From Clostridiales bacterium (GTDB lineage Bacteria; Bacillota; Clostridia; Oscillospirales; Oscillospiraceae), in contig JAJBTD010000138.1 in the NCBI GenBank assembly GCA_020861055.1, positions 1 through 25,232 on the forward strand: a stretch of DNA of 25,232 nt. The letters run 5' to 3'. Numbering within the stretch: position 1 is the first letter of the stretch; each line of letters opens with the position of its first letter. A model generated the notes under the pieces. The model had not been told where the DNA came from. It saw only the letters and a program-made list of their open reading frames with translations, and did no database searches. The position numbers were made by a program, and so were the translations under genes. This document shows positions 15,963 to 23,903 of this stretch, piece by piece.

Positions 15963-16718
15963 ATGGACGGAATCAGGGTGATGATTGCGGAGCGCGACCC
16001 GATTTTGCGGCGGAATATGGAGCGCAGCCTGGGCCAGACCGGGGACATCCGGGTGGTGGGCAGCACCGGAGACGGGAACGCCATCCTGCCTATGCTGTGG
16101 CGGACAAAGCCCCATGTACTTCTGGTGGAGCCTGCATTTTCGGACGCAGACGGTCCGGAGCTGCTGTACCGGGTCCGGCAGGAGCTGGGGCCGCAGCTCC
16201 GGATGGTGGTGATCGTGGGCAGCACCAGGGGGTTTGTCATGGAGCGGCTGGTTCAGCTCCGGGTGTGCTATTTTCTGACAAAGCCGCTGACCATGGCCGC
16301 GCTGGAAGAGTATATCCGTCTGTCCATGCTGGAGGAGGAGCCGCCGGAGCAGCGGCGTCTCGCCCTGGAGCGCCGGGTCTCCCTGGCGTTTCGGGAGATG
16401 GGCGCCCGACCGGGCAGGAGGCAGTATCTGTATGCCGTCATCGCTGTCTGCGCCGCTGCGGAGCAGCCCCAGCTTCTCTACGACGGCGTGACCAAGGCAG
16501 TCTATCCCCTGGTGGCGAGAAGGTGCAGCGCCTCCATCGAGGCGGTAGAGCAGGGAATCCGCAGCATGAGCGAATGGCTGTGGGAAAAGGGAAACCGGGA
16601 GGCGCTGGAGCGGTATTTTCCTCCGGCGATCTATGGGAGAGCCGTTCGGCCCAGCAACTCCGCCTTTGTGGGCGCTCTGGCCCAGCAACTGCGGGAGGAC
16701 TGGCGGATGTGGGGATAA
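15963..16718 (+). CDS. Diverged Spo0A-like regulator with Glu at the phosphosite (251 aa)
   Basis: It aligns along its whole length with the Spo0A at 3596-4345, so it is a paralogue. The receiver domain (1-120) keeps the shared GSTGDGN segment (33-39) and K107 (FLTKP), but the phosphoacceptor position is E56 (LLVEPAFSDADG). The first acidic pocket is E10 and D12. It may therefore act without phosphorylation. The effector domain keeps VTKAVYPLVARR (176-187) and VEQGIRSMSEWLW (195-207), matching VERAIRHAIEVAW of Spo0A, with two extra residues before it. The IKGYQYLREAI region is replaced by GRRQYLYAVIAV. ATG at 15963 follows AAAGGGG by 9 nt. It is monocistronic, behind an apparent 0A box. Its role could be antagonist, constitutive activator or a separate regulator. 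Confidence 0.85.
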   Translation: MDGIRVMIAERDPILRRNMERSLGQTGDIRVVGSTGDGNAILPMLWRTKPHVLLVEPAFSDADGPELLYRVRQELGPQLRMVVIVGSTRGFVMERLVQLRVCYFLTKPLTMAALEEYIRLSMLEEEPPEQRRLALERRVSLAFREMGARPGRRQYLYAVIAVCAAAEQPQLLYDGVTKAVYPLVARRCSASIEAVEQGIRSMSEWLWEKGNREALERYFPPAIYGRAVRPSNSAFVGALAQQLREDWRMWG

Positions 16719-16754
16719 TCGAATCGGTTTATATATTGGGGGCAGACTGCCTCT

Positions 16755-16792
16755 GGAAACGCCTTCGGGAACGGTTTTCCGGAGGCGTTTCC
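16755..16792 (+). terminator. Probable terminator after the Spo0A-like gene
   Basis: A 14-bp stem with one T-G pair (16755-16768 with 16779-16792) and a 10-nt loop lies 37 nt past the stop. The T-tract is poor, so termination may be partial. Confidence 0.6.
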
Positions 16793-16857
16793 TGTTGGAA
16801 CAGGCAGTCGGCACAGCCGGGAATTTCCCTTTGCACCCAAAAGTTTACAAATGCCCG

Positions 16858-16886
16858 TTGAATCGGCTATAGGGGCATGGTATGAT
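16858..16886 (+). promoter_or_regulatory. Promoter of the ABC transporter operon
   Basis: TTGAAT (16858-16863) and TATGAT (16881-16886) have a 17-nt spacer, 61 nt upstream of the ATPase start. Confidence 0.6.
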
Positions 16887-16946
16887 TATCGTGACGTTTT
16901 TAGACGCTGCGGCGGAGCCGTCTGCCGCGGGGACAGGAGGGGAACC

Positions 16947-17648
16947 ATGCCGTTTATTGAGCTGAAGCACATCTGTAAACGCTACCAGATGGGCGAAATG
17001 GAGATTTTGGCGGTAGAGGACATCTCTTTTACCATTGAAAAGGGAGAGTTTGTGGTCATTGTCGGTCCCTCCGGGGCGGGCAAGACCACAGTGCTCAATC
17101 TGCTGGGCGGCATGGACAGCTGCTCCGGCGGGGAGATCATTGTGGACGGGCAGACCGTCAGCGGCTGCACTGACCGCCAGCTCACCGAGTACCGCCGCCA
17201 CGATATCGGCTTTGTCTTTCAGTTTTACAACCTGGTCCAGAACCTGACCGCCCTGGAGAATGTGGAGCTGGCTGCTCAGATCTGCCGGGACCCGCTCCCG
17301 GCGGAGGACGTGCTGCGCCGGGTGGGGCTGGAGGACCGGATGGGGAACTTCCCCGCCCAGCTCTCCGGCGGCGAGCAGCAGCGGGTGGCCATCGCAAGGG
17401 CGCTGGCAAAAAATCCCAAGCTGCTCCTCTGTGACGAGCCCACCGGCGCGCTGGACTATGTCACCGGCAAGCAGATTTTGCAGCTGCTCCAGGACACCTG
17501 CCGGAAGCACGGCATGACGGTGGTGGTCATCACCCACAACTCCGCCCTGACCCCCATGGCGGACCGGGTCATCCGCATCCACAGCGGCAGGGTGGCCTCC
17601 ATCGTCACCAACGACCATCCTACCCCGGTGGAGCAGATCGAGTGGTGA
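16947..17648 (+). CDS. ABC transporter ATP-binding protein, MacB/LolD type (233 aa)
   Basis: This is the ATPase subunit of a MacB/FtsX-type transporter, whose ATP hydrolysis drives mechanical movement of the permease. Walker A GPSGAGKTT is at 40-48, Q-loop VFQFYNLVQNLTALENVELA at 90-109, signature LSGGEQQR at 139-146, and Walker B LLLCDEPTGALD at 159-170. The LTALENVELA segment after the Q-loop is typical of the subfamily. The ATG at 16947 follows AGGAGGGG by 5 nt. An upstream in-frame start would add 32 residues not seen in the family. The stop lies 4 nt before the permease start, so the two form one operon. Confidence 0.95.
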   Translation: MPFIELKHICKRYQMGEMEILAVEDISFTIEKGEFVVIVGPSGAGKTTVLNLLGGMDSCSGGEIIVDGQTVSGCTDRQLTEYRRHDIGFVFQFYNLVQNLTALENVELAAQICRDPLPAEDVLRRVGLEDRMGNFPAQLSGGEQQRVAIARALAKNPKLLLCDEPTGALDYVTGKQILQLLQDTCRKHGMTVVVITHNSALTPMADRVIRIHSGRVASIVTNDHPTPVEQIEW

Positions 17649-17652
17649 GCCC

Positions 17653-20600
17653 ATGTCGAAAAAAGCGCTGAACACCGATCTTTTCCGGGAGATCAAAAAC
17701 ACCCGGAGCCGATTTTTCTCCATTCTGGTCCTGGTGATCATCGCCGTCTGCTTCCTGTTTGGCCTGCGGATGGCCGCCCCGGACATGAAGGCGTCTATGG
17801 ACGCCTATCTGGACGCCCAGGAGCTGATGGACGTACACATCATGTCCACCCTGGGTCTGACCCAGGAGGACGTGGACGCCGTGGCGGAGACGGAGGGGAC
17901 GCTGCTGGCGGAGGGGGCCTATGCGGTGGACGCCCTGGCCACCGGCAGCGCGGAGACCATGACGGTCAAGACGCTGAGCCTGAGCGAGAACGGCGTCAAC
18001 CAGCCCTATGTCACCGAGGGGCGGCTCCCCCAGGCGGCGGACGAGTGTCTGGTGGAGGAGAACGTCCTATCCACCATGGGGCTGGAGATCGGAGACACCA
18101 TCACCCTGGACACGGGCACCGGCTCCTATGAGGACACCCTGAGCGTCACCAGCTTTACCATCGTGGGGACGGGGACCAGTCCCCTGTACGTCTCCATGTC
18201 CCGTGGCACCTCTACCCTGGGCAACGGCAGCGTCTCTGCCATCATCGTGCTGACAGAGGACGCCTTCGACATGGACTACTTCACCGACATCTACATCCGC
18301 ACCCAGGGAACGGCGGAGCTGAACACCTATGAGGACGAGTATGAGGCGCTGGTGGAGGAGTACACCCAGCGGCTGGAGCTGATTCGGTCCGAGCGGGAGC
18401 AAGCCCGGACCGACGAGGTGAAAGGCGAGGCCCAGGAGGAGATCGACGACGCCTGGGCGGAATACTACGACGCCGAGGCGGAGGCACAGCAGGAGCTGGA
18501 CGACGCCGCCGCAGAGCTGGACGACGCCGCCCAGGAGCTGTCCGACGGCTGGCAGGAGTACGAGGACGGCCTTTCCGACCTGGCCGACGCCAGACAGGAG
18601 ATCGCCGACGGAAAGGCGGAACTGGCGGACGCCTATACCACCCTGAAAGAGGGGGAGGCGGACTACGCCGACGGCTTGGCCGAGTACCAGGACGGAGAGG
18701 CGGCCTATGCCGACGGCCTTTCCGAGTATCAGGACGGAGAGGACGCCTATGCCGGCGGCCTGGAGCAGTATGAGGCGGGCAAGGCCGCCTATGAGGAGAG
18801 CCTGGCAGAGTATGAGGCGGGGGAGACTGCCTACGCCGAAGGTCTGGCGGAATACGAGGCGGGAGAAGCGGCCTACGCCGACGGCCTGGAGCAGTACGAG
18901 GCCGGGGAGACCGCTTACGCCGAGGGCCTTGCCCAGTATGAGGCGGGCCTGACAGAATACGAGGCGGGTCTGGAGCAGTACCAGGTGGGCGTGGCGGCGT
19001 ATGAGGCTGCCGCAGCCGCCCTGGAGCAGCAGCGGCAGAGCCTGCTCGACAGCGGACTGACAGGGGAACAGGTGGACGCCCAGCTGTCGGAGTACGAGGC
19101 GGAGCTGGCAAGCACCGCTGCCGCGCTGGAGAGTACGAAGGCGACCCTGGATGAGAGCAAGGCGACGCTGGACGAGACGAAGGCGGCCCTGGAGGCCAGC
19201 CGGACTCAGCTGGACGAGACGAAGGCGACGCTGGAGGCCAGCCGCAGCCAGCTGGACGAGGCCAAGGCCACTCTGGTGGCCACCCGCAGTCAGCTGGACG
19301 ATGCAAAGAGCCAGCTGGACGCCGCCGCCCAGGAGCTGGCGGACAGCTGGGCCATTCTGGAGAGCAGCCGCAGCCAGCTGGACAGCGCCAAGGCCACCCT
19401 GAAGAGCAGCCGCAGCCAGCTGGATGCGGCCAAACAGGAGCTGGCGGACGCCAGGCAGGAGCTGGACGAGGGCTGGGCCGAATACTATGACGGGCTGGAC
19501 GAGATCGCGGATGCGGAGCAGGAGGTGGCCGACGGCGAGAGCGAGCTGGCCGACGCCTATATCGAGCTGATCGACGGCGAGAGCGAGTACGCCGACGGCC
19601 TGCGGGAATATGAGGACGCCAAAGCGGAGGCGGAGGAGGAACTGGCGGATGCCCGGCAGGAGATCGAGGACGCCCAGGCCGAGGTGGACGACATAGACGC
19701 GGCGGAGTGGTACATTCTCGACCGGACGGACAACACCGGCTTTGCCAGCTATGAGCAGGACGCCGAGCGGATGGGCAATCTGGCCACCCTGTTTCCCACC
19801 ATGTTCTTCCTGGTGGCGGCTCTGGTGTGCCTGACCACCATGACCCGGATGGTGGAGGAGCAGCGGGTGCAGATCGGCGGATTGAAGGCTCTGGGCTACT
19901 CCAAGGCGGACATCGCCCGGAAATATGTGGGCTACGGGCTGATCGCCTCCCTGACGGGGAGCGTGATCGGGCTGATATTGGGCGGGATCGGCATCCCGTG
20001 GGTCATCGTCACCTGCTGGAAAATCATGTACGACTACCCCGGCGTGGTGCTGACCTTCTCCTGGCCCACCGCCCTGGGCTGCGTGGTGGCGGCGGTGGGA
20101 TGCTGCACCGTGGCGGTGCTGGCCTCCGCCCTGACCGCCCTCCGGACGACCCCTGCCTCTCTCATGCGGCCCAAGACGCCCCAGGCGGGGAAGCGGGTCT
20201 GGCTGGAGCATATCCCCTTTATCTGGAAACGGCTGAGCTTCAGCTACAAGGTCACGGTGCGCAACCTGTTCCGATACAAGAAACGGCTGTGTATGACAGT
20301 CATCGGCATCGCCGGTTGCACCGGGCTGATCATCACCGGCTTCGGCCTGCGGGACTCTATTATGGATATCCTGACGCTCCAGTATGACAACGTCAGCCCC
20401 TATTCCGCCATCCTCTATCTGGGGAGCGATCTGACGGAGGACGAGGAGCAGGAGCTGGAAAACGCCTTGGCGGACGAGGAGGAGCTGGACGGCTATACTT
20501 ATGTCTACCTGAACACGGTGACGCTGGAGAGCGATACTTATTCTCTCTCCGGCAATATCCTGGCGGTGGAGGACCCGGAGGACCTGGACGGCTTCTGGGA

Positions 20601-21369
20601 CTTCCATGACCGGGTCACCCAGGAGCCGGTGGAGATGCAGTCTGACGGGGCGCTGGTTTCGGAGAAGACCGCCGACCTGTTGGGATTGGAGGTGGGCGAT
20701 TCCATCACCGTCGTCAACGGCGACGACCGGGGGACGGTCACTATCACCGGCATCGTGGAAAACTATGTTCAGCACTATGTCTATCTGACCAAGGACGCCT
20801 ATGAGGCGGCCTTCGGCGAACGGCTGGAGGATGGGTCAGTGCTGCTCAACTACAGCGACGAGGCCGACTGGGAGGGGATGGGCAGCCGTCTGCTGGAGCT
20901 GGACAGCGTCGCCGGCATCTACTACATGACCGACGCGCGGGAGACGGTGGCAAACCAGCTCAACGGCGTCTATCCGGCGGTCATTATCATTATCTGCGGC
21001 GCCGCCGTCCTGGCCTTTGTGGTGCTGTACAACCTCTCCAGCATCAACATCACCGAGCGGCAGCGGGAGCTGGCCACCCTCCGGGTGCTGGGCTTCCGGG
21101 ATAAGGAGATGCGGGACTATGTGTTCCGGGAAAACATTATCCTGACCCTCATCGGCATCGCCCTGGGCCTGGTGCTGGGCAAGGCGTTCCACAGCTACCT
21201 CATCACTACGGTAGAGGTGGAGATGGTCATGTTCGGCCGGACGGCCCAGCCCATGAGCTATGTCCTCTCCGTCGCGATGACGCTTCTGTTCGCCCTGCTG
21301 GTAGACTGGGTTGCCGGACGGAGACTGACCAAGATCGACATGGTGGAATCCCTCAAGACGGTGGAGTGA
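17653..21369 (+). CDS. Giant FtsX-type ABC permease with repeat ectodomain (1238 aa)
   Basis: This is the permease partner of the preceding ATPase. Layout: cytoplasmic start, membrane segment (about 21-40), then an extracytoplasmic region to about residue 705. Three membrane segments (about 711-830) form the first FtsX domain. Another follows near 880-900, then a second ectodomain, and three C-terminal segments (about 1105-1225) form the second FtsX domain. The first ectodomain contains a MacB-like core (about 45-235) and then a long coiled coil. Eight 14-residue units of YADGLAEYEAGEAA type span nt 18664-18999, and sixteen 7-residue units of SQLDEAK type span nt 19141-19476. Related clostridial permeases carry similar repeats. 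The ectodomain may reach across the cell wall or hold a partner. Substrate unknown; mechanotransmission is more likely than classical transport. Confidence 0.9.
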   Translation: MSKKALNTDLFREIKNTRSRFFSILVLVIIAVCFLFGLRMAAPDMKASMDAYLDAQELMDVHIMSTLGLTQEDVDAVAETEGTLLAEGAYAVDALATGSAETMTVKTLSLSENGVNQPYVTEGRLPQAADECLVEENVLSTMGLEIGDTITLDTGTGSYEDTLSVTSFTIVGTGTSPLYVSMSRGTSTLGNGSVSAIIVLTEDAFDMDYFTDIYIRTQGTAELNTYEDEYEALVEEYTQRLELIRSEREQARTDEVKGEAQEEIDDAWAEYYDAEAEAQQELDDAAAELDDAAQELSDGWQEYEDGLSDLADARQEIADGKAELADAYTTLKEGEADYADGLAEYQDGEAAYADGLSEYQDGEDAYAGGLEQYEAGKAAYEESLAEYEAGETAYAEGLAEYEAGEAAYADGLEQYEAGETAYAEGLAQYEAGLTEYEAGLEQYQVGVAAYEAAAAALEQQRQSLLDSGLTGEQVDAQLSEYEAELASTAAALESTKATLDESKATLDETKAALEASRTQLDETKATLEASRSQLDEAKATLVATRSQLDDAKSQLDAAAQELADSWAILESSRSQLDSAKATLKSSRSQLDAAKQELADARQELDEGWAEYYDGLDEIADAEQEVADGESELADAYIELIDGESEYADGLREYEDAKAEAEEELADARQEIEDAQAEVDDIDAAEWYILDRTDNTGFASYEQDAERMGNLATLFPTMFFLVAALVCLTTMTRMVEEQRVQIGGLKALGYSKADIARKYVGYGLIASLTGSVIGLILGGIGIPWVIVTCWKIMYDYPGVVLTFSWPTALGCVVAAVGCCTVAVLASALTALRTTPASLMRPKTPQAGKRVWLEHIPFIWKRLSFSYKVTVRNLFRYKKRLCMTVIGIAGCTGLIITGFGLRDSIMDILTLQYDNVSPYSAILYLGSDLTEDEEQELENALADEEELDGYTYVYLNTVTLESDTYSLSGNILAVEDPEDLDGFWDFHDRVTQEPVEMQSDGALVSEKTADLLGLEVGDSITVVNGDDRGTVTITGIVENYVQHYVYLTKDAYEAAFGERLEDGSVLLNYSDEADWEGMGSRLLELDSVAGIYYMTDARETVANQLNGVYPAVIIIICGAAVLAFVVLYNLSSINITERQRELATLRVLGFRDKEMRDYVFRENIILTLIGIALGLVLGKAFHSYLITTVEVEMVMFGRTAQPMSYVLSVAMTLLFALLVDWVAGRRLTKIDMVESLKTVE
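18664..18999 (+). repeat. Eight 42-nt coding repeats (14-residue units)
   Basis: The permease ectodomain holds eight consecutive units starting Y-A-D/E/G-G-L and carrying E/Q-Y-x-x-G at the middle, with period 14 residues, equal to two coiled-coil heptads. DNA units are similar but not identical, so this is an ancient, selected repeat. The last two units drift from the consensus. Confidence 0.85.
19141..19476 (+). repeat. Sixteen 21-nt coding repeats (heptad units)
   Basis: Sixteen consecutive heptads place Leu (one Ala-Leu variant) at the third position, with ATLDETK, SQLDEAK and QELADAR variants alternating. This is a continuous coiled coil of about 112 residues, and it is separate from the Tyr/Gly-rich array before it. 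Confidence 0.85.
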
Positions 21370-21423
21370 GGGCCGTGACGGACGGGAAAGAGAACAGAGA
21401 GAAGAGAAAAACAGGAGGCGGTT

Positions 21424-23010
21424 ATGGTGTGCAAAGCGCTTGACGTACAGAGACGGGAGAAATATATCCGCAGGGCCATGTGGGTGCTGCTGCTCCTCTC
21501 ACCGCTAATCGCGGTGCTGGTCATGGGAGCGGCGACGGGAACCAGCGTATTCCAGCTGGATGCGTACAATACCACATGGAACGATGAGGTGGGTTATCTC
21601 CGGGCGGTGAGGGTCATGAGAACCCAGGGACTGCCCACCGGAATACAGGGCTATAACGAGGTGGCGTCCGATATTCCCGCCTATGGGGCCTATACCATTT
21701 TGACCTATCTGCCCTATGCTGCCCTGTCCTTTCTCACGGGGATGACCTCCCACAACTTCATGTATTACTCCAATGTGATCATAATCGTCCTGGGCAACGC
21801 CGTGTTTCTCCGTCTGGTAAAGCCGGACGCCAAAAAGACGGCCTGGCTGATCGTCTTTTCCAGCCTGTCCCTCGGCTATGAGCGGTATGTCTGGTCGGGG
21901 ATGAGCGAGGCGCTCTTCTGCTCTGCGCTCATTGTGTCCCTGGGCTGCTTCCTGTGGCTGTCTGACGGACGGAAGCACGCCCGCTGGAAGGAGAACGTCG
22001 TCCTCGCAGGGGCGATCTTGATGATCCTTTACTGTGGGATGCTCCGGTCGTTCCAGTATATCTGGCTGCTGATCCCCATCTATTATGTGCTGACCAGCGA
22101 CCGGAAGCCTGGAGGCAAGGCGGCCTTCCTTCTGGGGGGACTTGCGGCGTTTGGCGTCTGCTTCGCCGTTTCCCGGTATCTGATGGACCATTGGCGCGCG
22201 GTATACTATTACAATCTTGTGGGCGACAATGTAGAGAAGTATCTGGGACTTCTGACTTCCGGTTTCGCGGGAATCAGGCAGATCTTCTCCGAGGTGCTAC
22301 AGGCGAACATCAGCGCCATAAAGACGGTGATCGGATATCTGCAAAAGGGCAGGCTGGGCGGCGTCATCCTCGTCACCTTCTTTGTCCAGGAGCTGCTCCT
22401 TTTTGTTGAGACGGTGCGAAGCATCGTAAAAAGGGAATGGAAAACGGCGTGGCTCATGGGGCTGACCCTGGTCATCGGCGGCGTCATCTACGAGGCGACC
22501 ATCGTGCTCTATATTGTGGACCAGTGCCTGAGAATGCTGCTGTCCTTTGTCGTCTTTTCCGGCTATCTGCTCTGCATGAAGGCGCACCCCGTCTCCAGAG
22601 GTGCGCGGCAGGTGGCGGAGACTGCCCTGGTGGTCGCGGCGCTGTGTATCAACACGTCCTCCTTTGCCATCCCGCAGACCGACGACGAGGTGGATATCGA
22701 CGAGCTTACATCCAGTCTGGCGGAGGTGCTGGAGCTGGATGAGGACGACGCCTGGGGGAATACCATCGCCAAGCCCTCAGAGTCCGGCAGTATGCAGACA
22801 ACGATCTGTCTGCCGGTCTATATGAATACCACCACCTGCACCAAAAGTTACCTGAAATCTGCCATTGCCAACGATACATTCCAGAGCAAATATATCATGC
22901 TGCCGGACGGATATGCGCTCAGCGAGGCCTGCGCGGAGAAATATGAGATCGTCTGGCAAGGAGACGGGCATACCATCTACCAGGTTTGGGGGGATTTGGA
23001 GGAGGAGTGA
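21424..23010 (+). CDS. GT-C-like polytopic membrane protein (528 aa)
   Basis: This is a probable lipid-linked-sugar glycosyltransferase of the GT-C fold, assigned from topology and one motif only. A first membrane segment (about 18-38) is followed by an external loop with TTWNDEVGYL (50-59), where D54-E55 stand at the place of the catalytic acidic pair in GT-C enzymes. About ten more hydrophobic segments follow up to about residue 415. A soluble tail of about 110 residues is rich in acidic residues and has two Cys (in TTICLPV and TTCTKS). AGGAGG before the ATG supports the start. The 54-nt gap after the permease, with no terminator, suggests the same operon. A transporter-like or other membrane protein remains possible. 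Confidence 0.6.
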   Translation: MVCKALDVQRREKYIRRAMWVLLLLSPLIAVLVMGAATGTSVFQLDAYNTTWNDEVGYLRAVRVMRTQGLPTGIQGYNEVASDIPAYGAYTILTYLPYAALSFLTGMTSHNFMYYSNVIIIVLGNAVFLRLVKPDAKKTAWLIVFSSLSLGYERYVWSGMSEALFCSALIVSLGCFLWLSDGRKHARWKENVVLAGAILMILYCGMLRSFQYIWLLIPIYYVLTSDRKPGGKAAFLLGGLAAFGVCFAVSRYLMDHWRAVYYYNLVGDNVEKYLGLLTSGFAGIRQIFSEVLQANISAIKTVIGYLQKGRLGGVILVTFFVQELLLFVETVRSIVKREWKTAWLMGLTLVIGGVIYEATIVLYIVDQCLRMLLSFVVFSGYLLCMKAHPVSRGARQVAETALVVAALCINTSSFAIPQTDDEVDIDELTSSLAEVLELDEDDAWGNTIAKPSESGSMQTTICLPVYMNTTTCTKSYLKSAIANDTFQSKYIMLPDGYALSEACAEKYEIVWQGDGHTIYQVWGDLEEE

Positions 23011-23040
23011 CGCCGTTGGAAGCGCCGCCCGACCGAAACA

Positions 23041-23107
23041 GACAAAACGACACCGGCAGGAGCCTGCGCCGGAGAGGCGCGGCGTTTCCTGCCGGTGTCG
23101 TTTTGTC
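23041..23107. terminator. Bidirectional terminator with 21-bp perfect stem
   Basis: GACAAAACGACACCGGCAGG and one further base (23041-23061) pair without mismatch with 23087-23107. The inner part can fold further (GCGCC/GGCGC). The AAAA/TTTT within the arms gives a short T-run on both strands. It lies between the convergent GT-C-like gene and rex and should serve both. Confidence 0.85.
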
Positions 23108-23119
23108 GGGAGAGATTTG

Positions 23120-23767
23120 TCAGACATCCTTGGCGGGGCTGTCGATGAGATAGCTCAGCACCCGGAGGGAGTCGGAGAAGTGGAGGCTCTCCACCACCAC
23201 GTCGGCGTGTGCCTCCGGCACATCCAGGTCGTAGTTGGTAAAGTTCCAGATACCCCGGATGCCCTGCTCCATGAGCTGCTCTGCGGTCTCCTGGGCGAAC
23301 CGGGCGGGGAGGGTGAGCACCGCCACCGAGGCAGGATGCTCCTCCAGATAGGCCGTCAGCCCGGCGGCGTCCAGCACCGGTATCCCGTTGATCTGGGTCC
23401 CGATCCGCTCCGGGTCGGTGTCAAAGGCGGCGGCCAGATGGAAGCCGCTGTCCAGAAAATTGAAATTCTGCATCAGCGCCCGGCCCAGGTTGCCGGCCCC
23501 GATGAGGACGGCCTCCTTCTTCTGATGGAGGTATAAGATCTCATACAGCTCCTGGTAGAGACTCTCCACGTTGTAGCCGTAGCCCTGCTGTCCAAATTCG
23601 CCGAAGCAGCTCAAATCCTGCCGGATCTGGGAGGCGGTGAGGCCCATATTCTGGCCCAGTGCCGAGGAGGAAATGCGCTGCACGCCTTCCCGGCGCAGAG
23701 CGGCGAGATTGCGGCAGTAGCGGGGCAGTCTCCGGATGACTGCGTTGGAGATCTTCCCTTTTTTCAT
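23120..23767 (-). CDS. rex: Redox-sensing transcriptional repressor Rex (215 aa)
   Basis: It senses the NADH/NAD+ ratio and represses fermentation and respiration genes while NADH is low. The winged-helix DNA-binding domain (about 1-80) contains NAVIRRLPRYCRNLAAL and ALGQNMGLTASQIRQDLSCF. The Rossmann NAD(H) domain has GAGNLGRAL (90-98), and D116 (AAFDTDPE) lies at the end of the second strand. The C-terminal swap helix is present, and length is normal (about 210). The ATG at 23767 is chosen because GGCGG is 8 nt upstream and MKKGKISNAVIRRL fits the family; a GTG three codons earlier is possible. It has its own promoter with a palindrome overlapping the -10. Confidence 0.96.
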   Translation of the reverse strand: MKKGKISNAVIRRLPRYCRNLAALRREGVQRISSSALGQNMGLTASQIRQDLSCFGEFGQQGYGYNVESLYQELYEILYLHQKKEAVLIGAGNLGRALMQNFNFLDSGFHLAAAFDTDPERIGTQINGIPVLDAAGLTAYLEEHPASVAVLTLPARFAQETAEQLMEQGIRGIWNFTNYDLDVPEAHADVVVESLHFSDSLRVLSYLIDSPAKDV

Positions 23768-23843
23768 CCTTGTCACCGCCTTTCCAGTGGGGGAATTGGA
23801 TACAATGGTCTGTTGCTTTTACAAAAAGTGCCTTGCGTTTCCC

Positions 23844-23880
23844 GTGTCATACTATAACACATGGGCTACGGGGCTGTCAA
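23844..23880 (-). promoter_or_regulatory. rex promoter with overlapping palindrome
   Basis: On the minus strand TTGACA (complement of 23875-23880) and TATAGT (complement of 23851-23856) have an 18-nt spacer. The 17-bp palindrome GTGTCATACTATAACAC (23844-23860, one mismatch between arms) covers the -10. It could be a Rex or other repressor operator, although it lacks the standard TTGTG...CACAA Rex arms. Confidence 0.65.
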
Positions 23881-23903
23881 TCTTTTCACAAAGTCCCGGC
23901 TGC

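Noticed and set aside
18664..19476. Permease repeats as a CRISPR array or assembly artefact
   Set aside because: The repeats stay in frame, vary at synonymous positions and keep coiled-coil spacing. There are no unique spacers, and no cas genes are in the window.
18067..20775. Open frame of 902 codons on the minus strand over the giant permease
   Set aside because: Its periodic sequence is only the mirror image of the permease repeats.
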